NCBI GenBank assembly: GCA_964396185.1
Contig: CAYNEI010000026.1
Coordinates: 1 to 31,563 of the forward strand
Length of the DNA stretch: 31,563 nt
Direction of reading: 5' to 3'
Origin: CAYNEI01 sp964396185
GTDB lineage: Archaea; Thermoplasmatota; SW-10-69-26
Made by a program: the position numbers and the translations under genes. Below, in pieces: positions 24,151 to 31,563 of this stretch. Under the pieces are notes generated by a model. The model was not told the origin of the DNA and made no database searches. It saw only the letters and a list, made by a program, of their open reading frames with translations. Each line of letters begins with the position of its first letter. Position 1 is the first letter of the stretch.

Positions 24151-26300
24151 CTGACCACCCCCTCGACGAACGTTCTGTCCACGGGCTCCTCGTCCTCGAA
24201 CGTGAGGTTCCCCTCAACGACGTTCAGCACCAGCTCGCCCTCCACATCAGGCCCAGTGTGCACGGTGAGTATGGGCTTGCGGGGGTCGTCGGTCAAGAGG
24301 GGGTCGCCCCCACCTACCGCGAGCGCGAGGTGCGCGCCTGCTGGCACCAGGGTCGCGAAGCTCTCGCTTGTCATGCGCATGACGTCGGGGGCTTGGGTGG
24401 GGAAGTCGCTGCCCTGTTCGAGGTGGCCGCGGTGGCGCAGGTCCGAGAGGGCGAGCGCGACCTCGTGGGCCTCCAGCGGTGGGTCGACGTGGTCGCGGCC
24501 CTGGGCACCGGGTGCCTGGCCACAAGCCCACACGCCGTCCATGTGCCAGAGGTTGGCCGCAAAATTGCCGTCCGGCAGCGTGCTGGAGACGGTGAGGTTG
24601 GCGCGGTAGACGCCAGCGATCAGGACTTCCTCGGCCAGCGGTGGGGATACGAACAGGGCCTTGCCACCGGGACAGTCATCCGGCAGAGCCCGGCGGTCCA
24701 CGCTCTGGAACACTTGCTCGGACCGGACCGCGTCGTCCGCGGAGGGAGCCAGCCTGCCGTTGGAGAGGGAGAGCCGTGCCTCTTGGCCCTTGGGTGGCCA
24801 ACTGTTGGCCACGTGCCAGTTGCCGGCCGTGTCCTGGTACTCCACCACGCCCGGCTCAACGGCCTCTTGGCCATCGAGGAGATACTGCTCGTACCAGTCC
24901 ACGGTCATGGCCAGGAAGTCCTCCCTTCCCTGCTGGTGGGGGTACCCGTGGTCCCACTGTCCAAGCATGGCGCGCTTGTCGTCGTGGGGGATAACCTCCC
25001 ATAGATCGGGTGTCGTGTAGGGTGTCTGCTCGGCGTTGATGAGGCCGTGCGTGTACAGGACCGCAGCCGAACTCTCCGCGATGCCGGGGCGTAAGTCTCG
25101 TTCGCTAAACCATGCATTGCGGTCCCCGTCGAGAAGCATGTCCTGTTCGCCTAGGTAGTGGGCGGGCGCGTGGGGGCAAGCGTAGTGCTCGGGGACGTTG
25201 TCTGGCGTCACCCCCGTGACAGGCCAATTGTACCAACCTGAAGGCCCGAAGGCATGCAGGAACGGCGCTTCTCCAGCGTACGCGGCTGCACCGTTGCGGG
25301 TGACCAGGCTCCAGTAGTCCCACAGACCCGAGACAGGGACGACGGCCTCGAGGGACGGGGCCCCACTGGCCAGGGCCATGTATTGGGTCCACGCCGGCCA
25401 CGAGAGTCCGAACATCCCTACCTTCCCGTTGCTCCACGAGGCAGTCGCGAGGGCTTCGATCACGACCCGGGCATCGCTGATCTCCTTGGCTCCGCCGAAG
25501 TCGAGGCATCCGGCGGACTCGCCGGTGCCACGCATATTCACGAAGGCCACCGCGAAGCCGGCCTCCAGGAAGGATGAGGACCAGCCGCGCAGCGTCGTGC
25601 CGTTCCCACCCTCGATGGCCGCATCCTCGCTCTCCCAGTAGTGCGTGTTCCAGTAGGGGCTGAGTTCGAGCACGGTCCCGAACGGGCCATCCCCGTCGGG
25701 CAGGTAGACGTGACCGCGGAGCGGGGTCCCGTCCTCGGCTGTGGTCTCAAACGGGACCATCTCTGCCACCGAGTGGACGCGCTCGGGCTCTGCCAGGCGC
25801 AGCGAGAGCAGGAGCTCGAAGGCTACGGGCGTGAGCTTGGAGTAGGTGTCGACGACCACGGTCCAGCGCTCGGCGTTCTCCAGGGCCGGCTGGACCCGGG
25901 CGGTACACGTCGGGGCATCGAACAGTCCATCCACGGTGCATCGTGTGCGGCCATCCGCGTCGATGACGCGCAGACCGAGCGCTGCGGGAGTGTCGGGGGT
26001 GACGTTGGCTGAGATGGTTAGCACCGAGCCGGCCGGGACGTCGAAGGAGGTGGAGGGGCCCTCGATGGGGCCTGTGGCGATGTTGGTGATGCCCGGAGGA
26101 GCGAGCTCGCGCCAGCTCCAGAGGACGTTGGTCTCGTTGTAATCGACCACCTCGGCCCTCTCCATCTCCAGCCCAGGCGGGAGTCTGGACACCTCGCCGG
26201 CCGCGCCGTCGGCGGCGCTCGGGCTGAGCGCTTCGTCGCTGGCGCCCAGGCAGCCTACAAGCGCCGGGGTGAGGAGCAGCAGGGCGATGAGTGCTCTCAC
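24147..26300 (-). CDS. CocE/PepX-type serine hydrolase lipoprotein
   Basis: A 717-residue lipoprotein (leader T-P-A-L-V-G-C, Cys17), cassette segment L-P-P-G-L-E-M-E-R-A-E-V-V and a PPC-like domain to about 170. The hydrolase has E-D-G-T-P-L-R-G-H-V-Y-L-P, V-N-M-R-G-T-G-E-S-A-G, Ser300 in G-L-S-W-P-A and His451 in G-Q-W-D-H. The position of the canonical Asp is Asn422 (H-G-L-I-N). A PepX-like jelly roll ends in L-T-V-H-T-G-P-D-V-E-G and E-G-N-L-T-F, as in the genes at 16144 and 26297. GTG start, GTGA overlap, GGAGG 7 bases upstream; the long in-frame extension further upstream lies over the preceding gene and is not used. It is a close paralog of the gene at 16144 (both G-x-S-W-P-A), and likely a tandem duplicate. 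Confidence 0.87.
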   Translation of the reverse strand: MRALIALLLLTPALVGCLGASDEALSPSAADGAAGEVSRLPPGLEMERAEVVDYNETNVLWSWRELAPPGITNIATGPIEGPSTSFDVPAGSVLTISANVTPDTPAALGLRVIDADGRTRCTVDGLFDAPTCTARVQPALENAERWTVVVDTYSKLTPVAFELLLSLRLAEPERVHSVAEMVPFETTAEDGTPLRGHVYLPDGDGPFGTVLELSPYWNTHYWESEDAAIEGGNGTTLRGWSSSFLEAGFAVAFVNMRGTGESAGCLDFGGAKEISDARVVIEALATASWSNGKVGMFGLSWPAWTQYMALASGAPSLEAVVPVSGLWDYWSLVTRNGAAAYAGEAPFLHAFGPSGWYNWPVTGVTPDNVPEHYACPHAPAHYLGEQDMLLDGDRNAWFSERDLRPGIAESSAAVLYTHGLINAEQTPYTTPDLWEVIPHDDKRAMLGQWDHGYPHQQGREDFLAMTVDWYEQYLLDGQEAVEPGVVEYQDTAGNWHVANSWPPKGQEARLSLSNGRLAPSADDAVRSEQVFQSVDRRALPDDCPGGKALFVSPPLAEEVLIAGVYRANLTVSSTLPDGNFAANLWHMDGVWACGQAPGAQGRDHVDPPLEAHEVALALSDLRHRGHLEQGSDFPTQAPDVMRMTSESFATLVPAGAHLALAVGGGDPLLTDDPRKPILTVHTGPDVEGELVLNVVEGNLTFEDEEPVDRTFVEGVVR

Positions 26301-28060
26301 GGCCCGACCTCCGCCACGATGCCGGCGCCGGCGCCGCTGCTGTCGACGAACGAGAGGTTCCTTTCCACGACGTTGAGCACCAGCTCGCCCTCGATGTTCG
26401 GCCCCGTGTGGACGGTGAGCATGGGCTTGCGGGGATCCGGGGCGAGCTGCCAATCCCCGCCACCCACCGTGAGCACCAGACGGTGGCCAGCGGGGACGAG
26501 GCTGGCGTGCGGCTCGCTGGTCATGCGCATCACGTCGGGCTGGCCCACGGGGTAGTCCCGGCCGTGGTCGAGGTGGCCGCGGTGGCGCAGGTCCGAGAAG
26601 CCACGGGCAACCTCAAGGTGCTCGGCGTCGTCCGTGCTGGCCTCGTCGGCCCACGCGCCGCAGGCGAGCAGCTCGTCGGTGTGCCAGAGGTGGGTCACGA
26701 AGTTCCCGTCGGGGAGCGTGCTCGAGACCGTGAGGTTGGCGTGGAAGTAGCCGGCCAGCAGGACCTCCTCAGCGAGCGGGGGGCTCACGTAGACCGCCTT
26801 GTCTTGGGTGCAGGCATCCGGGAGGGGGCGCCAGTCCGTTCCGGTGAAGCTCTGGGCGCTGGCTTCGACAGCCTCAGCCTCAGAGGTCAGGATGTCCCCT
26901 GAAAGGTGCAGGGTGGTGGCGTTGCCCTCGGGAGGCCAGGTCTCGGTGGCGTGCCACCGATCCGTGTCGTCCTGGTACTCGACGACACCGGTGTCGAGGG
27001 TCTTGGGTCCGTCTCGGAGGTAGTGGTCGAACCACGGTAGCGCGTAGTTCTTGTTGAAGCGTTCCCAGTCCTGGAGCGGGTAGGCGTGGGGCCACTGGCC
27101 GACGAGCATGCGTTTCTCGTCGTGGGGGATCAGCTCCCAGAGGCCGTCGAACTGGAACATGTGGCCCTCACCGTTCGTCATGCCGTTGGTCACGAGGATG
27201 GGCACGGTGGTGTTCGCGATGGCTGGACGAAGGTCGCGCACCTCGTGGTAGGGCAAGCGGTCACCGTCGAGCAAGGGGAGCACGCTCTCCTGAGCATCCT
27301 CACCGTAGCGGGGGCAGGCGGCGTGGTCGGGCGAGGTTGTGGGGATGAAGGGGTCGCCTGCGGCAAGACCGAGCGCCGCGAACCCGCCCATCCCGGTGCC
27401 GGCGATCCAGAGAGGGGTGAGCGCTGCGTGCTGGTTCATGGCGGCGCCGTCGTAGATCGTGAGGCCGTAGGGGTCGATGACGCCGCTCATGGGGATCACC
27501 GCCTTGAGAGAGGGCGCCTGGGAAGCGATGGCCATGTACTGGCTCCAGCCGTCGTAGCTGACGCCGATCATGCCGATGTTCCCGTTGCTCCACGTCGCGT
27601 TGGCAAGCGTCTCGATGACGAGGCCAGCGTCGCTCCAGGAGGTGGGATGGCCCCATTGAAGGCAGCCCTCGGAGAGGCCGGTGCCGCGCATGTTCACGAG
27701 CGCCACGGCGAAGCCAGCGTCCATGAAGTCGCTGAGCCACCAGCGAAGCGTGTCCCGGCCGTCATCGTCCTCGATCCACTCGTCGCTGAGCCCGTAGGCG
27801 GTGTTCCAGTAGGGGCTGTACTGCAGCACGGTGGCGAACGGTCCCGAACCGTTGGGGAGGTAGATGTGGCCACGCAGGGCGGTGCCATCCTCAGCGGTGA
27901 CCTCGAACGGCAGCATCTCGGCCACCTCGTGCAGGGGGTCACTGGGGATCGCTGCAGGTGCGTCGCCTGGGGTCGCGCTGGGTGCCAGCCCATCGTCCCC
28001 CCCACCCAGGCATCCCACCAGCGCAGGAGTGAGCAGAAGCAGAGCAACGCTCCACTTCAC
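26297..28060 (-). CDS. CocE/PepX-type serine hydrolase lipoprotein, short N-terminus
   Basis: A 587-residue lipoprotein (leader T-P-A-L-V-G-C, Cys17). It lacks the cassette segment and PPC-like domain: the hydrolase begins at residue 45 after a short Ala/Pro linker. It has E-D-G-T-A-L-R-G-H-I-Y-L-P, V-N-M-R-G-T-G-L-S-E-G, Ser168 in G-V-S-Y-D-G and His325 in G-Q-W-P-H. The canonical Asp position is Asn296 (N-G-M-T-N). A C-terminal jelly roll ends in V-E-R-N-L-S-F. GTG start overlapping the upstream stop as GTGA, with GGAG upstream. It is the first of three consecutive CocE-type genes in transcription order. Its nucleophile motif is intermediate between the G-x-S-W-P-A pair and the canonical G-x-S-Y-x-G paralog. 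Confidence 0.87.
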   Translation of the reverse strand: MKWSVALLLLTPALVGCLGGGDDGLAPSATPGDAPAAIPSDPLHEVAEMLPFEVTAEDGTALRGHIYLPNGSGPFATVLQYSPYWNTAYGLSDEWIEDDDGRDTLRWWLSDFMDAGFAVALVNMRGTGLSEGCLQWGHPTSWSDAGLVIETLANATWSNGNIGMIGVSYDGWSQYMAIASQAPSLKAVIPMSGVIDPYGLTIYDGAAMNQHAALTPLWIAGTGMGGFAALGLAAGDPFIPTTSPDHAACPRYGEDAQESVLPLLDGDRLPYHEVRDLRPAIANTTVPILVTNGMTNGEGHMFQFDGLWELIPHDEKRMLVGQWPHAYPLQDWERFNKNYALPWFDHYLRDGPKTLDTGVVEYQDDTDRWHATETWPPEGNATTLHLSGDILTSEAEAVEASAQSFTGTDWRPLPDACTQDKAVYVSPPLAEEVLLAGYFHANLTVSSTLPDGNFVTHLWHTDELLACGAWADEASTDDAEHLEVARGFSDLRHRGHLDHGRDYPVGQPDVMRMTSEPHASLVPAGHRLVLTVGGGDWQLAPDPRKPMLTVHTGPNIEGELVLNVVERNLSFVDSSGAGAGIVAEVGP

Positions 28061-29460
28061 GTCGCCCACGGCTCCTCGATGGTCCGCTTGTCCGGATCCC
28101 ACGGATCCATGCCGTAGCCTCGCTCGAGCACCTCGACGGCCGAGTCGTGGACGACCATGTGCGTGTAGCCCACGTTGTCGGTTTCGTCGGTCTCCACGAA
28201 GACGTCCTGGGCATCCACCGTGCCTCGGAGCACGTACTCGCCGTCGTCCTGGCCGTCGAAGACGATGTAGTTTTCCGGGATCTCCCACCAGTAGATGTCC
28301 CCCCATCCGGGGGTCTGGGCGACCCGGTCTGCCTCGGGGTTGGCTCGGATGCCAGACCACGGGATCACGCCACCGCAGTTCCCTTCCGCGGAGTCCTCGG
28401 GCTCCTGATCCCAGCTCGTCCAGTCCATGTAGACGTAGTCGCCCATGCACGAGCCGCGCTTGGCCGCGGTGTGGGTGGGCACGAGCTCGCCGTCCTGCAC
28501 CCGGAAGGCCTCGACGTGGAAGACGTCGTCCAGGTGGTAGTGGCCGTGCGTCTTGTGCACCGTGGCGGTGCCGGCCGGCAGGTCCTCGTGCGAGCCGTCG
28601 GCCGCATGGAGGCGCTGGGTGACGGGTGCGGTCATGCTCCCTGGCGGCGATTCGCCGATGAGCGCATCGAAGACACCCGTGCCGGCGTTGCCCCAGCCGA
28701 AGCTGAAGCGCAGGCAGCGCTCCTCGTACCCGTTCGTGGCCCATTCCTCCGGGTGGCACCCTGTGGACACGATGCCGGCTGGCACGCTGGGGGAACCACC
28801 GATCTGGCTCACGGGCATGTCGAAGTGGAAGTCGAAGGCCGGGATGGGCCGCAGGTTGGGGAGCACGGGCTCGGAAGCGTCAGTCTCCCCAGACGGCCCG
28901 GAGCCGCCGGAGGCCGCGTTCGGGTCGGACGCGGGGTCGCCGCTGATGGCCTGTACGCGCATGCGGAAGACGGCATCCTCGACCTGCTGCGGATCCACGC
29001 GCAGGGTCCAGGCGCCGGGTTCGGGGTCCTCGACCCGGACATCCAGGGTGTAGGCGCCCCCGTCAGCACTTGGGATCTGGCCTGCCGGGTCGATGAGCGC
29101 GAGGTAGATGTTGTCCGTGTGGTCGGGCCGGTCGAGGGCAGCCCGCAGCTCAGCGGTGCCCTCGGGCACCTGGATGGGGTAGTAGAGGCACGGGTCCTCG
29201 GGCATGAGCTCGCAACGGGGCTCCGGGGTGAGCGGGACGACCCAGGAGTACGCGATGATGGGCCCGATCCAGGAGACCGGCTGGTCCAGCGTGAGGTCGA
29301 GCGGTGTGCCTGGGAGGAGCAGGTCGAGCTCGATGGGGGCAGGCGGCTGGGGCTCGTCCGTGGTGGCAGCCGGGTCCAGGGAGGCCGCGTCATCCGCGCC
29401 TCCGATGCAGCCGACCAGCAAAGGCGCGCTCACGAGGAGCAGCGCGAGCAGGAGTTTCAT
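28057..29460 (-). CDS. Lysyl-oxidase-like copper amine oxidase lipoprotein
   Basis: A 467-residue lipoprotein (leader S-A-P-L-L-V-G-C, Cys18). Residues about 45-170 form a PPC-like beta domain and residues about 200-455 a lysyl-oxidase-like domain. The copper motif H-x-x-H-x-H-x-H (His302, 305, 307, 309) has the same spacing as W-H-S-C-H-Q-H-Y-H in animal LOX. Lys334 (A-A-K-R-G-S-C) and Tyr390 (G-W-G-D-I-Y) lie where the two residues of the lysyl tyrosylquinone cofactor would be. The end of the domain (G-E-Y-V-L-R-G-T-V-D...E-T-D-E-T-D-N) also matches the family. It would oxidise primary amines, such as lysine side chains, to aldehydes outside the cell. ATG start with ATGA overlap after GGAGGTGG. 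A paralog lies two genes upstream. Confidence 0.87.
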   Translation of the reverse strand: MKLLLALLLVSAPLLVGCIGGADDAASLDPAATTDEPQPPAPIELDLLLPGTPLDLTLDQPVSWIGPIIAYSWVVPLTPEPRCELMPEDPCLYYPIQVPEGTAELRAALDRPDHTDNIYLALIDPAGQIPSADGGAYTLDVRVEDPEPGAWTLRVDPQQVEDAVFRMRVQAISGDPASDPNAASGGSGPSGETDASEPVLPNLRPIPAFDFHFDMPVSQIGGSPSVPAGIVSTGCHPEEWATNGYEERCLRFSFGWGNAGTGVFDALIGESPPGSMTAPVTQRLHAADGSHEDLPAGTATVHKTHGHYHLDDVFHVEAFRVQDGELVPTHTAAKRGSCMGDYVYMDWTSWDQEPEDSAEGNCGGVIPWSGIRANPEADRVAQTPGWGDIYWWEIPENYIVFDGQDDGEYVLRGTVDAQDVFVETDETDNVGYTHMVVHDSAVEVLERGYGMDPWDPDKRTIEEPWAT

Positions 29461-30131
29461 GGTTCCACCTCCACGAGCGTCGTGTACGTCCCCTCCACGT
29501 GGAAGGGCTGGTCGATGGCGAAGGCGTGGTGCGTGGCGATCGTGCGATGGTCGAGGGGCCGGACCCAGACCCAGAACCAGGGCTTCGCGTCGGCGGGAGC
29601 CTCGAGCTTGAGCTCCAGCGGTGATGTGCCCTGCGCGGTGACCCATTCGTAGGTGCCGTTGGAGTCGACCGCACCGATGGATGCATCGAGGCGCTCCATG
29701 GGAGGCGTCTGGGCATCCCACGTGACGGTGAGCTTGATCGTCTCCAGCTCGCCCTCCACCGACTCGTTGTGGATCGTTTCCCCGGTCTGGCCCAAGAAGG
29801 GTGTGCACACGCGGGAACCGGGGTTCACGCACACGAACGCCCAAGTGCCCGTGTGGCCGTCCCACGCCAGCGCGTGCTCGACCAGCTCCAGCGTCGGTTC
29901 CACGCTGTCGCTCTCGTTGGCCGCCGGCTCCGTGGTGGTCGTGTTCGCGGTGTCGTTCGTGGCCGCCTCCGTCGCGTTCTCATCGACGCCGGTAGGGCGA
30001 GCCTCCGCCCCCTCCTCGTTCGACGGGTCGTCAGCTTGGGCCTCCAGCGGGTCGGTTCCGCCGTCCTCGGCCCCAAGGCAGCCCGCCAGCACGGGCCCGG
30101 TCACGAGCAGCAGCGCGAGCACGAGCCTCAT
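29457..30131 (-). CDS. Small surface lipoprotein, paralog of its neighbour
   Basis: A 224-residue lipoprotein (leader T-G-P-V-L-A-G-C). Residues 35-75 are a Thr/Asn/Glu-rich linker with several N-x-S/T sequons. The remaining ~150 residues are a single beta-rich domain with W-D-G-H-T-G-T-W, L-T-V-T-W-D, S-P-L-E-L-K-L-E-A-P and a terminal D-Q-P-F-H-V-E-G-T-Y...V-E-V-E-P. There is no catalytic motif. It is a tandem paralog of the gene at 30128 and lies between two lysyl-oxidase-like genes. I do not recognise the family; the strand pattern recalls the PPC-like domains of neighbours. It could be a partner, substrate or carbohydrate-binding accessory of the oxidases. ATG start, ATGA overlap, GGAGGTGG upstream. 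Confidence 0.82.
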   Translation of the reverse strand: MRLVLALLLVTGPVLAGCLGAEDGGTDPLEAQADDPSNEEGAEARPTGVDENATEAATNDTANTTTTEPAANESDSVEPTLELVEHALAWDGHTGTWAFVCVNPGSRVCTPFLGQTGETIHNESVEGELETIKLTVTWDAQTPPMERLDASIGAVDSNGTYEWVTAQGTSPLELKLEAPADAKPWFWVWVRPLDHRTIATHHAFAIDQPFHVEGTYTTLVEVEP

Positions 30132-30748
30132 GGCTCCACCTCCTCGAGTACCGCGTACATCCCATCCACGTGGAAGGGCTGGTCGATGCTGACGACGTGG
30201 AACGTGGCGGGCGTCCCCAGGCCGACCGGGCCGACGGTGACGTGGAACCACGGCTTCGCCTCTGCGGGCGCGGTCAGCTCGAGCTCGAGAGGGGAGGGTC
30301 CCCGGTCGGTGGCCCACTCGGGTTCTCCATCGGGTCCGACGACCCGGAGGGTTACACCGAGCTCTTCCATCATGAGTGTCTCGGCCTCCCAGCTCACGGT
30401 CACCGTGATGGTCTCCAGTGCGCCTTCGAAGGACTCGTTCCGGCTGCGATCTCCTCCATCGATGAGGGCCGGGGCACACGCGCCCACCACGGCGCCAGCG
30501 CAGGCCACCGCCCACGTGCCGGTGCGGCCATCCCACACGAGCTCATGCTCGACGGGAACGAGCTCTGGCTCCACGCTGGGGGTCGTGTTCCCGGTCGTGG
30601 CGTTCGGGCTAGCGGCCTCCTGTCCGGCCTGCGCCTCTGGTAGTGGCTCTGTGGCCTGGGTCTCGAGCGAGCTGGGTTCCTCGTCGGCGCTCCCGAGGCA
30701 ACCGACGAGCGCGGAGTTGATCAGCAACAGGGCGAGCAGGAGCCTCAC
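30128..30748 (-). CDS. Small surface lipoprotein, paralog of its neighbour
   Basis: A 206-residue lipoprotein (leader N-S-A-L-V-G-C) with a shorter linker than its paralog and the same beta-rich domain: W-D-G-R-T-G-T-W, V-T-V-S-W-E, S-P-L-E-L-E-L-T-A-P-A-E-A-K-P-W-F and the terminal D-Q-P-F-H-V-D-G-M-Y...E-E-V-E-P. The ends of the pair are the best-conserved part. The GTG start overlaps the upstream stop as GTGA, with GAGGTGA upstream. No known family was recognised and no enzyme motif seen. Its position directly after the first lysyl-oxidase-like gene suggests an accessory role, which is inference only. Confidence 0.82.
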   Translation of the reverse strand: MRLLLALLLINSALVGCLGSADEEPSSLETQATEPLPEAQAGQEAASPNATTGNTTPSVEPELVPVEHELVWDGRTGTWAVACAGAVVGACAPALIDGGDRSRNESFEGALETITVTVSWEAETLMMEELGVTLRVVGPDGEPEWATDRGPSPLELELTAPAEAKPWFHVTVGPVGLGTPATFHVVSIDQPFHVDGMYAVLEEVEP

Positions 30749-31563
30749 GGGGTCACCTCGTGGATGGACTTGCTTGCATCCCACGGGTCGCTCCCGTAGC
30801 CCCGCTCGAGGATCTCGACGTCGCCGAGCCCGCTGACGCGGAAGAGGGTGTAGGCCTGGTTGTTCGTCTCGTCGGTCTCCACGAGTTCACCGTCCGGGTC
30901 GGTGGTGCCGCGCAGCACGTAGTCGCCAGGGATCGGCTGGCCAGTGTCATCGATCGGGAAGTCAACGTAGTTGCCGGCGCGGTTCCACTCGTAGATGTCG
31001 CCCCAGCCCGCCTGCATGCCCTTGGCGATGGGATCCGGGTCGCCCTCGGCGTTCTGGCCTTCGGGTTGCGGGAGCGCGAGCTGGTAGAATGTCCCCCAGC
31101 CTTCCATGGCCTCCGGGGCAGGGTCCAGGCCGAGCTTGCCGCTGGTGGAAACGTGCTCCAGGGTCGCGGGGGCGCCGCGATGCTCGGACGGTTGCACGCG
31201 GAGCAGGTCGAAGACGTAGGCGTTCTGGTAGTGGTAGTGCAGGTGCGAGCTGTGCCACCGGCTGTTCGGGTGGCCCAGCTCGGGCACGTCGATGCAGTTG
31301 CGCCCATCAGGGGTGCAGACGTTCTGGACGAGCGCGATGTCCTCGGTGCCGACGAGTTGCTGGGCCTCGGTGGCCAGATCGCTGGAGCGGACCTCCTTGA
31401 GCCGCAGCGCACCATCTCCAGCGTTGTAGAAGCCCATGGAGAAGCGCAGGCAGACCGTCGGTGGTGGGAGGTCCTCCTCGACGGCCTCCTCGTACTCCTC
31501 GGCCATGCACGTCGCGCCAGGAGCCGCGATGCCGGTGGGGGCACCGGGCTGGAAGGTGGTGGT
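30745..31563 (-). CDS. Lysyl-oxidase-like protein, 5' end outside the window
   Basis: The frame is open to the window edge, giving at least 272 residues. The ATG at 31506 is not the true start, because the residues before it (A-P-T-G-I-A-A-P-G-A-T-C) align with the paralog at 28057 (V-P-A-G-I-V-S-T-G-C). The copper motif is W-H-S-S-H-L-H-Y-H, nearly the animal W-H-S-C-H-Q-H-Y-H. The cofactor Tyr is in G-W-G-D-I-Y and the candidate Lys in T-S-G-K-L. The C-terminus carries E-T-D-E-T-N-N and the G-Y-G-x-D-P-W-D tail shared with the paralog. It probably has a lipobox leader beyond the edge. It is the first visible gene of the eleven-gene operon, whose promoter is not in the window. Confidence 0.87.
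   Translation of the reverse strand, partial: TTTFQPGAPTGIAAPGATCMAEEYEEAVEEDLPPPTVCLRFSMGFYNAGDGALRLKEVRSSDLATEAQQLVGTEDIALVQNVCTPDGRNCIDVPELGHPNSRWHSSHLHYHYQNAYVFDLLRVQPSEHRGAPATLEHVSTSGKLGLDPAPEAMEGWGTFYQLALPQPEGQNAEGDPDPIAKGMQAGWGDIYEWNRAGNYVDFPIDDTGQPIPGDYVLRGTTDPDGELVETDETNNQAYTLFRVSGLGDVEILERGYGSDPWDASKSIHEVTP

Noticed and set aside
28147..29652. 501-codon plus-strand frame antisense to the lysyl-oxidase-like gene
   Set aside because: The copper and cofactor motifs lie on the minus strand; the plus frame is a compositional shadow.

Overview
The window is about 65% GC and looks archaeal. My best guess is a high-GC lineage of the Thermoplasmatota, held with low confidence. Three observations support an archaeon. 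TATA-like boxes sit 24-30 bases upstream of the start codons of several first or stand-alone genes, the position of an archaeal TATA box in a leaderless transcript. Genes inside operons instead carry GGAGG-type Shine-Dalgarno sequences. One regulator is a winged-helix/FHA fusion. No rRNA, tRNA, CRISPR array, insertion sequence or integrase was seen. Nearly every gene encodes a secreted protein, and most start with a short hydrophobic leader ending in a lipobox (x-G-C), so they should be lipid-anchored on the outer face of the membrane.

Layout, left to right. (1) 86-3200: two minus-strand lipoproteins with Asp-box (BNR) propellers, each with its own leaderless promoter. (2) 3282-9020: a two-gene minus-strand operon for large secreted fibre-like proteins, one with YadA-head-like repeats and one with a six-repeat Cys-pair region and a C-terminal S74 chaperone domain. 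(3) 9021-9229: a divergent control region with inverted repeats, followed by the plus-strand wHTH-FHA gene 9230-9955. (4) 10001-13602: two minus-strand BNR lipoproteins overlapping by ATGA. (5) 13656-14344: an MNT/HEPN pair on the plus strand, wedged between lipoprotein genes; the HEPN frame is broken by an amber codon. (6) 14348-31563: eleven minus-strand genes joined by ten 4-base stop/start overlaps. In transcription order they are lysyl-oxidase-like (cut by the window edge), two small paralogous lipoproteins, a second lysyl-oxidase-like protein, three CocE/PepX-type hydrolases, a zinc metallopeptidase, a BNR propeller protein, a fourth CocE/PepX-type hydrolase and a subtilase.

The most unusual feature is modular. 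One 5' cassette (leader, lipobox, a short E-V-x-x-L-P-x-G-L segment, then a PPC-like beta domain) precedes unrelated catalytic domains: CocE hydrolases, a subtilase and a BNR propeller, with looser versions on other genes. I infer a co-translated surface set that cleaves proteins and peptides and carries copper amine oxidases. The two fibres may give adhesion and the wHTH-FHA protein may regulate nearby genes. Substrates, cooperation and regulation are inferences, not visible in the sequence.
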